Assembly: GCA_039881145.1 (NCBI GenBank)
Contig: JAYKKI010000154.1
Span: 590,745 to 654,744 of the forward strand
Origin: Druceiella hillmani
Lineage: Eukaryota > Arthropoda > Insecta > Lepidoptera > Hepialidae
Length of the DNA: 64,000 nucleotides
Reading direction: 5' to 3'
The translations under genes were made by a program, and so were the position numbers. Below are positions 1-12,436 of this stretch, in pieces. The notes under the pieces were generated by a model. It saw only the letters and a program-made list of their open reading frames with translations, was not told where the DNA came from and ran no database searches. Each line of letters begins with the position of its first letter. The first letter of the stretch is position 1.

Positions 1-1125
1 CTTTCTAATAAGGGATATAAGTTGTTCTTGTAATAATTAGATCCCTAACATCTTGATTGGAATGCATTAAAGCACATATTTTTGGACATATCTTTTAGAT
101 TCGTCATATTTGTCATATTAATTTATATTACAACACATATTTTATAGTTTAAATAAAGTTTTATCATTTTCGATTGCAGTTAACATAGTTTTATTTTCCA
201 TAGTCTATATATTTTGCAAAGTGCTATGATTTGGTAAACCTGTTTCTTTATCTCAAAATATTAAATTTTGATTTAATTTCCATATTTTTGAAACTTGATA
301 AATTTTATAACAATTTATGTCTACGGTTCCGATTTTAATGCACAGTAAAATTCCAATGCCAAAATTAATATTTTTTACAGTATAATTACTTTTGGCATGT
401 ATTAAGCCATTTATAAAATATAATATTTCTTTACCTACGATAAAATACATTAAATAAAAAATTTATCCTAAATGGTCTATGCATAAATGTATGAAAATTA
501 CAGAAAAGTATGTTACGCAATATTTACTCGTCGTGAGCTAAGTTACTTACAATGTTTCTACTACGTGCTGCTGTAAGGATAAGAGACGGCATTTGACACC
601 ATTAAATTTTTATGATTGATATTAAAATGGGTTCAATTTTTCATGTACAGAGCTGTTGTTACTAATACTACTGTCTTCCTCTACACATTTGAACGATATT
701 TTTTCATTTTACTACAAATGTTACCCGAATAATAAACTAGTTTTGATATTACAAAATGTACGAATCCGTTAGTAGCGGAAACAAGTTCATATTAAATGTT
801 AAAACATTATTGAAAGTTAAAAACATATTTATTCAATTTAACAAATGTTTAAATTTCTACGATATTGACGACACAAATCACATTAGCAGCCTCCAGATGG
901 TAAATACCAAAAAATTTCATTAAATTTTTTTTAATGTTTTGCATATTTAATTTTTTTATATGTTTATACATGCATAATTGGCAATATATACTCTTTTCTT
1001 TGAAAGAAAAAAATCATAGACTTTACGCCAGTATTTTCTACTCAAATTTAAAACTGAGATGACCGAGTCAAAAATGATGCAAAACATGCCGTTAATAGAC
1101 ATGAAGAAAATAATTAGTATTATAT

Positions 1126-1132
<7 letters not shown>
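1..1132. other. A+T-rich non-coding stretch
   Basis: I see no gene, RNA gene or recognisable repeat here. ORFs are short and have ordinary A+T-rich composition. The stretch ends at a (TA)n array. Confidence 0.5.

Positions 1133-1167
<35 letters not shown>
1133..1167. repeat. (TA)n microsatellite
   Basis: A near-pure run of TA dinucleotides of about 35 bp. It sits about 90 bp upstream of the diverged duplicated block that starts near 1255. Confidence 0.95.
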
Positions 1168-1175
<8 letters not shown>

Positions 1176-1254
1176 TGTATATTAAGTTGTAAACATTTTA
1201 ATTCTTTGGTAAATAACGTTAATAATAAACAATCGACTGTAATTATAATAGATT

Positions 1255-1900
1255 GTTTTGAGATTTTTTACGTCCTACGATAAAACAGAGTAAAATGATA
1301 ATATTTACAAAAATTAAGTCTATAATTTTATTCACCATTTTTTCTTACACTTTATACTGATTTTTATAGTTTAATATAATTTTTATACACTTCTTAGATA
1401 TAATATATATCTCACAATCTACCTCATTGTTTTTGATTATTAATCTATTTTAATTTTAAAGTTTTTTTTAAAAAGTTTAGTTTTCGAGGTTATATTTTTA
1501 CAATGTGGAGGAGATAACCTGCACTACAAATCAAGGGTTCTTAAGATGACCCCTAAATAATTATTTGTAGCTAGCCAAACGAAATGGAGAAGACTACTCG
1601 AATTATATGATGAAAATATTTTTAATTCTCTTTCATTGCAGTCAAAGTTTCGTTCTTTCAATTTATTCCATTTTACTGATTGGCATTATTCAAATACGAC
1701 TTATTCACTTCTTTCTTAAACATCACTCGTAATCTCAACCTTTTAAGTTTAACAGTAGCTGACATGAAATTAATTCACCTTTTACTCTCGCTGCAATAGG
1801 AAATTCTGAAAAAAGAATAAAAAAAGCCTTTTAAAGTTTTAAATACATAGTGGGTTATATTGACAGCTTACATGGATTATACAAATTTTAAATTTAGTGC
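1255..1900 (+). repeat. diverged dispersed repeat, copy 1
   Basis: This block is collinear with 7770-8485 in the same orientation. Shared landmarks in order are 'tttttacgtccta' (1266 / 7788), 'ggagaagactactc' (about 1587 / 8017), 'tttaattctct' followed by 'cattgcag' (about 1620 / 8117), 'acatgaaattaa', and 'atattgacagcttac' (about 1858 / 8448). Between the landmarks the copies are clearly diverged, with indels. It is probably two old copies of one unnamed interspersed element, or an old segmental duplication. I see no open frame shared by both copies. Confidence 0.7.
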
Positions 1901-4900
1901 CAAAAGAAAGTCCAAAAAACCAGAAACTCATGACTGAAAACCAGAAAAAAGAAAAACCAGAAACTGATCATTGTTTAATTTTTTTGGCCCTGAAAAAATT
2001 TTGTCAATACATGTATTTGTTATTTTGTAATCGTTTTATCATCAGTTTTCCCAAAATATTGGACATGCATCGGATTCAATCTAGTACGTAAATAACTATC
2101 CTAAACCCTGACCTGAATTACTGTTCTTTCAATCTGTTTAGCCTATCCTGAGTTATTAGGTAACATACAAAGTCACAAACTAGTCCAAATTATATACAGC
2201 TGCCTCTTCGCTTCACTCCTTTATTCGAAAAAATAAATGCTCTATTATAACAACATGGCACCAAACAACAAAGTTTTTACAATTCACAAGCCATCAACGC
2301 GGCTGGTTTGCATTGCACATTTCAACGATTCCTATTTTTTTATAACTTTTTCATTACTCATTGATTAGGGCTATATTTGTATTTAGTTAACAGTCATTCC
2401 AAATAAATTTAAAGACTATTAAAAATAACTAACGCTGCATTTTCCCACAGAATCATCATCAAAATTGAAGGCATATTACTGTATCAATAACAATTCTTTT
2501 TTCTATGCTCAAACAGTCTCATAACAGAAAGCCCATAGAAAATTATAAAAATTTTATAAAAACCATAAAATCAATCAATCAAATATTTGGAAGAGTTTCT
2601 TTAGAGTTTGAGAAACGTATTATTTGTATTTGTTAAATATAATGAAACGCATGTCACATATTTCCAATTTGTTACGTATACCACTATTCTAAATAACCTT
2701 TATTCCTTACTCACAGACTATTTTTATTACTGTCAGAAATTTCTGACAATTGGAAAAGGTTTATAATAAGATATTTTGGAAAATAATATCTTGTATACAA
2801 AATTCAAAATAAACTAAGTATACTTACATGTATGGGTGCGTGTGACTGTCCATTAAAATTTGCAAAAAAAATATATTTTTGTCTAACTCTGGGAGGGCAA
2901 TTCTTTTTATGTGAGATTTTATGAAATATGTCTTATCATACTGATTTCAAGAATTTATTAATATAGGGAAATTGTGGCAAATTAGCACCACTTAATATTA
3001 AAATTATACATTTCTGGAAAATTATTATTTTGAAATTAGAAAAATATTGCCAAATGTAAACTTTATGTCATCAATCTTAATATTCATACCCAATTAGAAT
3101 GTGAGTGAAATAGGCGGGATAAGTCACATTCTCCATATATTTCTGTTTTTTTGGCTCAAATAACATTTTTTAGTAATAATTAATACATTTAGCACAAAGA
3201 AAATATTTTTTAAATATTTTAGTGCAATTTACGCAATAGCCAATATAACGAAAAATTTCCCATCCGATTTTCATGAATCAATTTGAACATAAGAACGTTG
3301 TTTTTAAAAAGCATGTTTGTGTATATATACTATTTTACTTTAATAAAAGCCGTCAATTAAATCAAAGATTCTCAAAAAAAATATACACTTATGTTTCATG
3401 CGAGTAATAAATCAGGTTGGTAATTAACATGAAATTAATTTAAATTTAACCATTTTGGACCAGAAATGAAATAAATAAATATACGTCTTTGGCTATTTAC
3501 TCTCGTTCACAAGTTCTTTCGAGACTCAAGCAATGACCTAAGTCCATGTATATTTTAATACTAAAAAAAAATTATTTCAAATTATTAGGAAAATCGTTAT
3601 TTTGGTTCAAGATTACACGCAATGTGAACGAAAACTAATACACGCGCTGATCTGCCCAGCAAAGGTTGTTAGCAAAACATTGTACCGCAAACATATCTAC
3701 TATAAACGTAAAATATTTTTTTGATATCCATAAAAACCTGGCAAGCAATTGATTCACTAGGTTATTTATGGGCACGTTTCACATTCATCACAGACAAGAT
3801 TGTCTATCAGACGAAAAACGCCGAACGTAAAAATCCGTATCGCCGCATTTTAACGCGTAATAATACTTCGCCACACCCTGCCGATGCTCATCATAACCTT
3901 GTAAAATAAATAGGATCGACAAAATATTATGGCTGGTAAATAAGCAACAACACGCTTAGAAATTTACCTCAAATTATTTTAGTCACAGCCACATGCAGTA
4001 CTGTAATTTAATCTTTTCCTCTTCCGTTTCAGCTAGCAAGAACAATGTTAGAATTACGTCGTTACATAATCAATCTGGTGGCGTATGCAACTTGTGTACA
4101 TATTCGTTTCTGTGAAAAAATTTACACAAATTCTAAAAAACGATGGTGAAATGTAATTTGAACTCGCTTATCAAATTCCTTTTACAAAACAAAGCATGTT
4201 CATTTTGTTGTCGTTCTATTTTTATATATTATGTTTTATATTTTTATGCATAGATCATACAAAAAAAATGTTAGGTAATATTTATTTGTCGAGAGCATAG
4301 TTATATCTGCTGCTTACTATTTATTTGGTTATTTCTTGATTCAAACAAAATGTAAAATTGACAATTGTGTTTGTCGGAAGAACCCCCGTTATTTCTAATT
4401 ATATTACGCCTTTGAAACGATTAAATTCGATCTGAATAATATGCCAATTTAATATTGATATTCAAATATCGTAGCAACTTACGTAATAAATGTACGTAAA
4501 CGTACATATGTAAAAAATGCAGAACCTAACTTTGGTGGGTAAAGAAGAAGAAGTGAAGTTTAGATCAAATTCCAAGTTCTGAAATTAAATTAACATTTAT
4601 AAAAACGATTCATATAATTAAGCGGCTTTGTAATTTACACAATTTTCACAACATGTACTAAGTAGTAAACCACTAACTGCACACTGAATTTGCCGCTAAA
4701 ATTACGCAGTTGACTGGTAGTACAAATATTCATAACATTTACCTCAATTGGTGGATTTTTTTACAAATATTATTAGCAGAATTGATACAAGTACTTGATA
4801 TCTCTTACGTATAACACAAAATAATTCCTTTGCTTATTTTTTAAATTTTGACTTCGAAAAGTCTTATAAAGTTCTCTGTAAGTTGAACGTGAACTGTATA

Positions 4901-7395
4901 ACTTTTGTTTTGTTTTTTTTTTCTTTCAACACCAACATGAGAAAGTGAAAGTCCATTGTTCCACATATTTTTCTCAATAATATGTTAATGGAACATCAAA
5001 CTCATTGAAATTTTGAACGCTGAAAAAAATTATTAACGTTTAGAACATCATAAAGGCCGTTATTAATTAAATCGCTGGCCACGAGGTTGATATTAAGAGT
5101 TCACAATATTGCTCTTACTACTTATTGCTGCTTATTTAGTATCATTAACTACTAATAATTTGGCATTCAAAAAATATTACTGGATTTTCCCAGATACACC
5201 TCTCTACTTCCTTTAATTAGCAACATGTTAGAAAAAAATATATTTAAAAATAATTAAGAATTGAAAGAAAACAAAACAGCAGCTAAATTACTACTGAATT
5301 GAAATTTTTTTCAGGAACTCGCAATGAAATTATAAAAAAAAATGTACTTTTAATAACAAATAGCACTTGCAGTACGAGAGTTTGTTATATATTTTTAGGT
5401 ACACTTAAACGTTTAATGGTGTTTAATATTTTTATTAAACTACCTACAAATATTAATATTATTTTTCGTCTTGTAAGTATATCGCTCCATACGTCGTTCA
5501 CAGTCATAAAACTGTCGTGAGTTTCTCGAAGACCATAAAATTTAAAACGTTTGCTATGATTTTCTTCTAAACATTAATTAAAATTCTAATAAATTTGTTT
5601 TCTTCATAAATTTTACTTTCGAAATATTAAAGATGGGAGAATCTATTTTTGGGATATCATCACAATATTTCTAGAATTATGTGACGTTATTTTCGGAAAA
5701 CATTTTTTTTTAAATTCTTTTAACTTTTAATTGTATCGTTTGAAAAACGATACACAAAATAAAAAAAAAGAAGTTTCCCGTCTGAAATGTTTAATATGAA
5801 TATTTTTGAGTGTTAATTTCTTAAAATAAATGCGTGTTAGTTTATATTACTTTGAGTATGCCAAATTTCATGTTACTATATTGAATGGTACGTGAGAAAA
5901 ACAAGTGTGATACAAGGATAAAAGTACACAGAAGTAATGTTAAAAGCATACCGTTTTTTCTAATAAAGCACGGAAAGTTAGTAACAAAATTCTAAAAATA
6001 TAAATCTTCAATAAAATTTACAACAAATCCTTAAGCTAGAGGGAAATAAAATTATTTCTCATTTTAAATCGTGTTCACGAAATATAACATTTTAAAGTGG
6101 TGAGCCATGCATCATCTACTTGGAACAGTATTTCTTGGGTCATTTTATACCATCTACTCGACACTAACTTCCTTGTAATTAATCCCACGTATGTAATCCC
6201 ACACTGTTTTTAAAAAGTTAATTATTTCATTCTTTTTATTAAACCGTTATTTCTATAAATATACCACTTTATGGTTTATCACTCACTTTAAATCACTTAT
6301 GGATAATTACCCGTCGTACAAATTAAGAGAAAAAAATAATTAGGGTATTGAATTTATATTGAACAAAACTTTTAATAATGCCATATTTCCAGAACATAAA
6401 TAATTTTTGAAAATGATGATTACATATAGATATTTTAGTATCAACAAAATTTTAGATAACAGATCGCACATCTTTTAAAATTATATTAGCTGTAGCTGCT
6501 ATTCCACCCGCACAGAATTACATTAATTATGCTATCTCTCCCCCTTTCCCTCACTAAACGTTTTCATTCATATGTCGACGGAAATACTCAAGACGATCGA
6601 TCAATAACCCGTTTTCCTTACATCGCATCGTGAGTCTCCGACTTCTCTTAATTGTAGATCACTGCTTTTCGTATACACGTAACCTATAAATGGAATAACA
6701 ATGAAATGTAAAAAAATCAAGGTTAGTAATATTTTCCAATTATAAGCCAATGGAAACGTAAAGAAAATGATATCAAGATGTTGCAAAATCGACCCCCATT
6801 AAAAATAGAAACGATTAGCATACCGGCGTTTGTTGTGATGGCGGCGACGTTGTGATGTTTGATTTTCCACTGTGACTCGTCATCTTACCATCATTGTCTT
6901 TCCTTGACTCTTATAATCTACCGTGCAATAAACAAGCGGAATAATAAGTTCAATATTCAATATTGCGCACCGCATATTGTGCAAGCGATTAGACGACACT
7001 TAACGCCACTCGGTTTTCATAAAATGGCTTCAAAATTTCATGTCAATATCCTATATAGCTATTATTACTGTTTTCCTATTCATATTTGAGCAATACTCCT
7101 GCATTATAGCTAAAACGTTACCACGAATCATAAAACTATTATACATTTTATAGAAGTCAATAAAATACTAATCCAGCAACTGTTAGCATCAGACAAAGGT
7201 GTATATTTATTGATAAAACAATTTGGAAAGTTAGAAATTATTTTATTTGGTTTAATAGATGTTTGATTTTCTGTTATATAGAAGACAGAAATCACATCAT
7301 GAAGATTTAAACTGCTTATTACATGTTTTTAATGTTTTGCATAGTTTTTATCTTTGACTCCAAATATATGTATATATTTTAACTTTTTATTAGCA
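1901..7395. other. A+T-rich stretch without a supported gene
   Basis: No gene can be supported. Small items inside are a perfect 18 nt palindrome at 2731-2748 and a 10 bp stem with a 3 nt loop at 5734-5756. At 3721-3909 there is a slightly GC-richer 62-codon ORF that begins with TTG and resembles nothing I know. Confidence 0.45.
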
Positions 7396-7477
7396 TAGCC
7401 TACTTTTTACTAGCATTTAATACACATTACAAAATATAGCCTACTTTTTACTAGCATTTAATACACATTGCAAAATA
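7396..7477. repeat. tandem duplication, 41 bp x 2
   Basis: Two adjacent 41 bp units, 7396-7436 and 7437-7477, both starting 'tagcctactttttactag'. They differ at one base (attaca / attgca), so this is a recent tandem duplication. Confidence 0.9.
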
Positions 7478-7769
7478 TACTATTTTAATTCAAAAGAAAA
7501 ACTAGTAAAATTTACACTTCTTTATTTTTGCGATAATATTTTATATCAAAATTTGAATCTCAGTTAATTTGAAATAAAGATAATTTGAATGTTAGGTATT
7601 CGTTCTATCGACCAATAAAATGTTTAAGAGCTGTGATCAAAAAACGTTATTAATTAATTTTTGAAATATATATGTGTTAATTGTAAAGTTCTAATTATTA
7701 AAAAAAAAAACAAGAATAAAATAATAATTTTTAAAAAAAAGTATAAGAATAAAGAGTATAGTTCTAAAA

Positions 7770-8485
7770 AATATTGAGAGATTTTTTTACGTCCTACCAT
7801 AAAATGGAATAAAATGTTAGTTTGTTTAAAAAATAAGTCTATTTTTCTTTAGTATCATATACATTTTTCCTTAAATTTTCCATATTAATATTTATAATAT
7901 AACACATTTTTTACGATTTTCCACAAAATATTACGATGCGACCACTGTGCATGAGAGATCAGGACTTCTTAAGAGAACGTTTATTGGAGAATTATTCGTA
8001 GCAAGCCAAACAAATGGAGAAGACTACTCATATTAATGCAAATTCAAAGTATGACTTTTTGCTTATCGACTTTAAGGGGGTTAATTTTAGTCACCGGTTA
8101 TTACATTTTAAAAATGTTTAATTCTCTGTCATTGCAGATTAATCCAAATAGAATCAGGGTACTTCTGGTCTCTGATTCTATTTAGATTTACGTTATACGA
8201 AGACTAATTATTAACTTTTCTATTAAATATTACTTTTCTTTGATCTAATAGGTTTAATAGCAAACATGAAATTAAATTACCTTTCGCATTCAACGCAACA
8301 CAAAATTCTACTCACGTTCATAAATACAAACAAACTTTCATGCGAAAATATATTTTGCATGAAACATGGACGAATTTTGGTCTTAAAAACTTATTAACGA
8401 CTTTCAAAAATATGTTATTTAACCACTCAAGATATGTAAATGACGATATTGACAGCTTACGTGGCTGTGAAAAATTTTAAATATA
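7770..8485 (+). repeat. diverged dispersed repeat, copy 2
   Basis: Second copy of the block at 1255-1900, same orientation, with the same landmarks in the same order. It differs by substitutions and by extra sequence, including about 60 bp before 'tttaattctct' and an inserted stem-loop at 8142-8187. No coding potential is conserved between the copies. Confidence 0.7.
8142..8187. repeat. short inverted repeat, 16 bp stem
   Basis: Arms 8142-8157 and 8172-8187 are complementary at 15 of 16 positions with a 14 nt loop. It lies inside copy 2 of the dispersed block and is absent from copy 1, where the sequence runs on directly, so it arose or inserted after the copies separated. Confidence 0.8.
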
Positions 8486-8489
8486 CAGG

Positions 8490-9248
8490 AAGCTATATTT
8501 TAGCGCAGAAAGATGCACTAAGCCCGCTAATAGTAAATGACACCTGGCTAACGTCATAAACAATGTTTACAACCTTAATTGCTGTTAAATAAATATGAGT
8601 TTCGGTGGCTTTAATATCTAAGTATTTTTCAAAAGTCTCAACGTCTCAATGAGAACTATTTGAAATGAGAGAATCTACTTTGAAAAATGTTTACATTCTT
8701 GGTACTTTTTTATATTTTTCTTGTTCTATGTTTTGGCTTCTTCGTGGCGTCGATCTATATTTTAAAGACTAGTTTTATAACTTTACAAAAAAAACAATTA
8801 GTGCATTAACATTAGATTTGAGATGATAATATTGCAAATACATTCTACGTAAAGCTCATGTGTAGCACCGCTAAAGGAATAATATTAATTAATTCATGAT
8901 TCATTTCATGGATTAATATCAATAATAACGAATTGCTATAATTCGAACATCAAACTTCATAAATGAATTTATTTTATCTGTTTAGACTGTAGCATATGTG
9001 ATGTCTAAATTTAAAATTATACACAGAAAAATTCAAAGAACTAATGATTCAAAGGTCATATTAATTACATTATTAATAATTTAATATTTGAAAGTAAAAA
9101 CACAATTTTGCCAAATTCTATTTCTTCTAGGCTAGGCAATTTTACAGTTTCAACACAACTTGAAAATAATATATTCTATTCCAATATATAGATGTTGAGT
9201 AAAAACAAATTAAACACAAAAAAAAATAAAAAAAAATAAATAAATAAA
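8490..9248. other. A+T-rich stretch, nothing recognised
   Basis: No gene or repeat recognised. Around 8887-8925 an imperfect inverted repeat reads 'attaattcatg ... catggattaat'. Confidence 0.4.

Positions 9249-9298
<50 letters not shown>
9249..9298. repeat. (TA)n(GT)n compound microsatellite
   Basis: (TA)8 at 9249-9264 is followed by about 17 GT units at 9265-9298, preceded by an A-rich run. An ORF across it on the minus strand is an artefact of the repeat (alternating His-Thr). Confidence 0.95.
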
Positions 9299-9299
<1 letters not shown>

Positions 9300-9301
<2 letters not shown>

Positions 9302-11552
9302 CATCCACATAGGCACAAAATACTGTATGAAGCTACATTATTGGCATTCGGTTTACTAGTAACATTTAGTCGTATCATCGGCTTCACTAGTGTGTATTAT
9401 ACAAAGCACTAACCGCGAAAGATGACACTTGGACTCAATCTATTTTTTTTATTTGAAAATAAAATTCGCGAACTACAATCCGGCGTTCACCGTATTAAAT
9501 GTCTTCAAAAATTATCGATCTAAAGTTGAATTGTGCAAATGCTCTTGATAAGGAAATGCAATCTTGGAACAATTACGGAATATTTATATTTCGTGATCTT
9601 ATAGCGACACATAACGACAGGAATTATAATTTTTCACATTACAAATAATGGGGTAAAATAATTAAAAATCGTAACTGAATTCAAAGACTTTATTTATATA
9701 ACTACAGAAGTATGTATATCTTTATCAACTGTTCATTCTTTTGTCTAACTTTATTAAAAGGAGAAAAACTGAAGTACTGTAATTAAATAAAAGCTTTTCA
9801 GTCTATTTCTGGGGTAAAAATCAAAACGTAAATGGGTTTTCTATCTGTTTTTTCTTTTAAAGTTTAATCTTTTTTTGACTTCTGACTCAAGTCTGGTAGA
9901 CTTCATAAAAATAATAAATTACAGACACATTCTGCTTCCTAATTATAATAGATAATTAACACTGTAACCTACACAGTCTTTAAATATTCAAACATCTCAA
10001 ACTTGCTTGCATTCCATCCCCTAATAGAAATAAATAAGCTTGAAAGGACTAACGTGACGAAATTGGTTCCGTTTCTACCGATACCTTAATTGGAAAGCTC
10101 GATCATTCAAATAAACTATAAAGCTTCTATTAGTTTTACAGGGATCTTTGTGCTTCTCTATTGAGCTTATTGTTTTAGTTAAATTAAAAATAATTATTCA
10201 AAAAAGTAGACTTGTTAATTGCCTTTTTTGATTGGATAGAAAATAATCTATAGACTATTGTAAAAACAATATAACTAGCCAGTTTCCATGGGTTTCTAAG
10301 TACAAAATATAACTATAAACAACACCACTTTTTTTGAGGTATACTATTTCAACATGCTATTGATAATGATGGGAAAAATTATTTCTTTTTAATAAAGGTC
10401 ATTTCGAAATACGTTATAGGTTATTTTTGTGTTATATTTTCCAGAGCAATCTACAACAAATCGTGTTATATCAATTAGTCAGCAACCTATATGTAGTTCT
10501 ATCCATATATGATTATGCATTCAAGTCTCTCATTCCAACAGATGAAAGATTATCGTAAAAACAAATATACTGAAATACTCTTTTCACTTCGCTTTTTCTT
10601 TGCATTAATGGCTCATAGACTATTTGCTACATTTTTTGTTACTGATTTTTATAATAATATTTACCCATATCTAGATTTTATCAAACGATCCTGTATTTGG
10701 GATGACAAATACCCAAACGGTCGTGTCGCCTGTATACAGAGAATGTAAAACAGAACATATTTATTACGAACACAGGGATCCTTTGCATCGAACTGAATAT
10801 ATTTGGAGAGTATTCCTGTTATTCTTTTCATTGAAGTCATAATTTTGATAGTGATATTTTTCAGAAACAGTTCAAAAATTTCCTTACAGATTACTAACAG
10901 TTTCTAGCAACCATTTCAAACACAGAATCATCTGTAGAATAATAGACATGGTCCTTTGTCAGTACATGTATAAAAACATTTATCTCACAACTTTTTAAAA
11001 ATTAAATTTTGGATGTTTGTCAATCAATCATTCCTAAACGATTGGATATACTTACATAAAACTCGGTGTAGACATAAATACAAGCTCACATATGGCCACC
11101 CTTTCATCTCACAAACACCTCAATTCCAGCAGGATTAAAATCCGAGTTTTTTCTCTTCTCTTAACAGAAAATCAATGCGGATGAAGTTACGAATGAAGCT
11201 CGTATATAACAAGACAAGAAACATGCTTATTTTTATTACAAATGCAGTAAACACGACTGTAAATATGAATAATATCCACATGCTAACCGGTAACTAAAAG
11301 ATACCTACCTACTCGGTACTCGTGATGATTTTTTCATATTTTAAAAAAGCACAATTTTTCATATTCTAAAAGCAAAGAAGTATCTATTGTATTTTGTTAA
11401 ATTTTCTTTCAAGTTTAATATTTTTAACACAGTTCTTCCTTTTATAAAATTTACTTAGTATTAAAATAATTTCGATGAAATATGATTATTGTTGATATTT
11501 TGACTCTTGAATTTCGCCTTGATTTTAAAATATCTTCACCGATCATGGCCTA
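9300..11552. other. A+T-rich stretch, no supported gene
   Basis: No splice-flanked coding segment or known repeat found. An ATG-started 79-codon ORF at 10509-10748 (+) ends in a more mixed-composition stretch but matches nothing I recognise. It may be chance. Confidence 0.4.
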
Positions 11553-11787
11553 GACACACACATACACACACACAAACAACCACACACAGCACACAAGCAC
11601 ACTTTCACGTACATACGCATGCACACACAGACACACAGGCACACAGACCCACAGGCACATAGAGACACATACACACACACACACATACAGTCACATATGC
11701 ACGCACGTACGCACCACGTGCGGATGCACGCACGCACTATGCAGGCACGCACACACGTGCACACACCTTCGTGCGTGCGTGCGTATT

Positions 11788-11833
<46 letters not shown>

Positions 11834-11834
11834 C

Positions 11835-11901
<67 letters not shown>
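11553..11901. repeat. compound (CA)n / (CACG)n / (TA)n microsatellite
   Basis: A 240 bp imperfect CA/CACG-rich tract (11553-11790) runs straight into about 100 bp of (TA)n (11792-11890) and ends in (GTAT)n. The CA-rich part also contains GTGC units near 11771-11783, so parts of the tract can pair with each other. ORFs here on both strands are low-complexity translations, not genes. Confidence 0.95.
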
Positions 11902-11904
<3 letters not shown>

Positions 11905-12072
11905 ATACACATAACGTAGATTTAATATATACTAATTTACGATTAAATAGATTAGTTCAATAATTACGAAATGGCAGAGAAAATTTGTCTAAATGAAGAC
12001 AAATGTTTTTTAAGAAATGGTAAATTTGACGTTACAGTTTAGTTTATTCATTAATACAAGCCTCACTAAATA

Positions 12073-12139
12073 AGGTATCTAGTATATATGACGTATATGC
12101 GTGTCGATCAGGCATGTAGGTCATTTATACTAGATACCT
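12073..12139. repeat. inverted repeat, 20 bp stem
   Basis: Arms 12073-12092 and 12120-12139 match at 19 of 20 positions, with a 27 nt loop. The outer part of each arm carries 'aggtatctagtata' or its complement. No gene is nearby. Confidence 0.85.
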
Positions 12140-12286
12140 ATATAAAGTATTGCAAACAAATTAACTGCCAGACAAGCTTCTACTAGAAGTCAATAAATGG
12201 CACTATATTACTTAGCACGAACACTGACTTTCTTATTAAATTGTTTTCCTAAATCAAAAAATTAAACGCAAAATATTTCGCTCTTG

Positions 12287-12425
<139 letters not shown>

Positions 12426-12436
12426 TTCGCTCGTCA

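Noticed and set aside
3721..3909. 62-codon GC-richer ORF
   Set aside because: Starts with TTG, has no splice-site or promoter support and no recognisable sequence.
11543..11963. Overlapping ORFs of 73-114 codons on both strands
   Set aside because: They are translations of (CA)n and (TA)n tracts (His-Thr and Tyr-Ile runs), not proteins.
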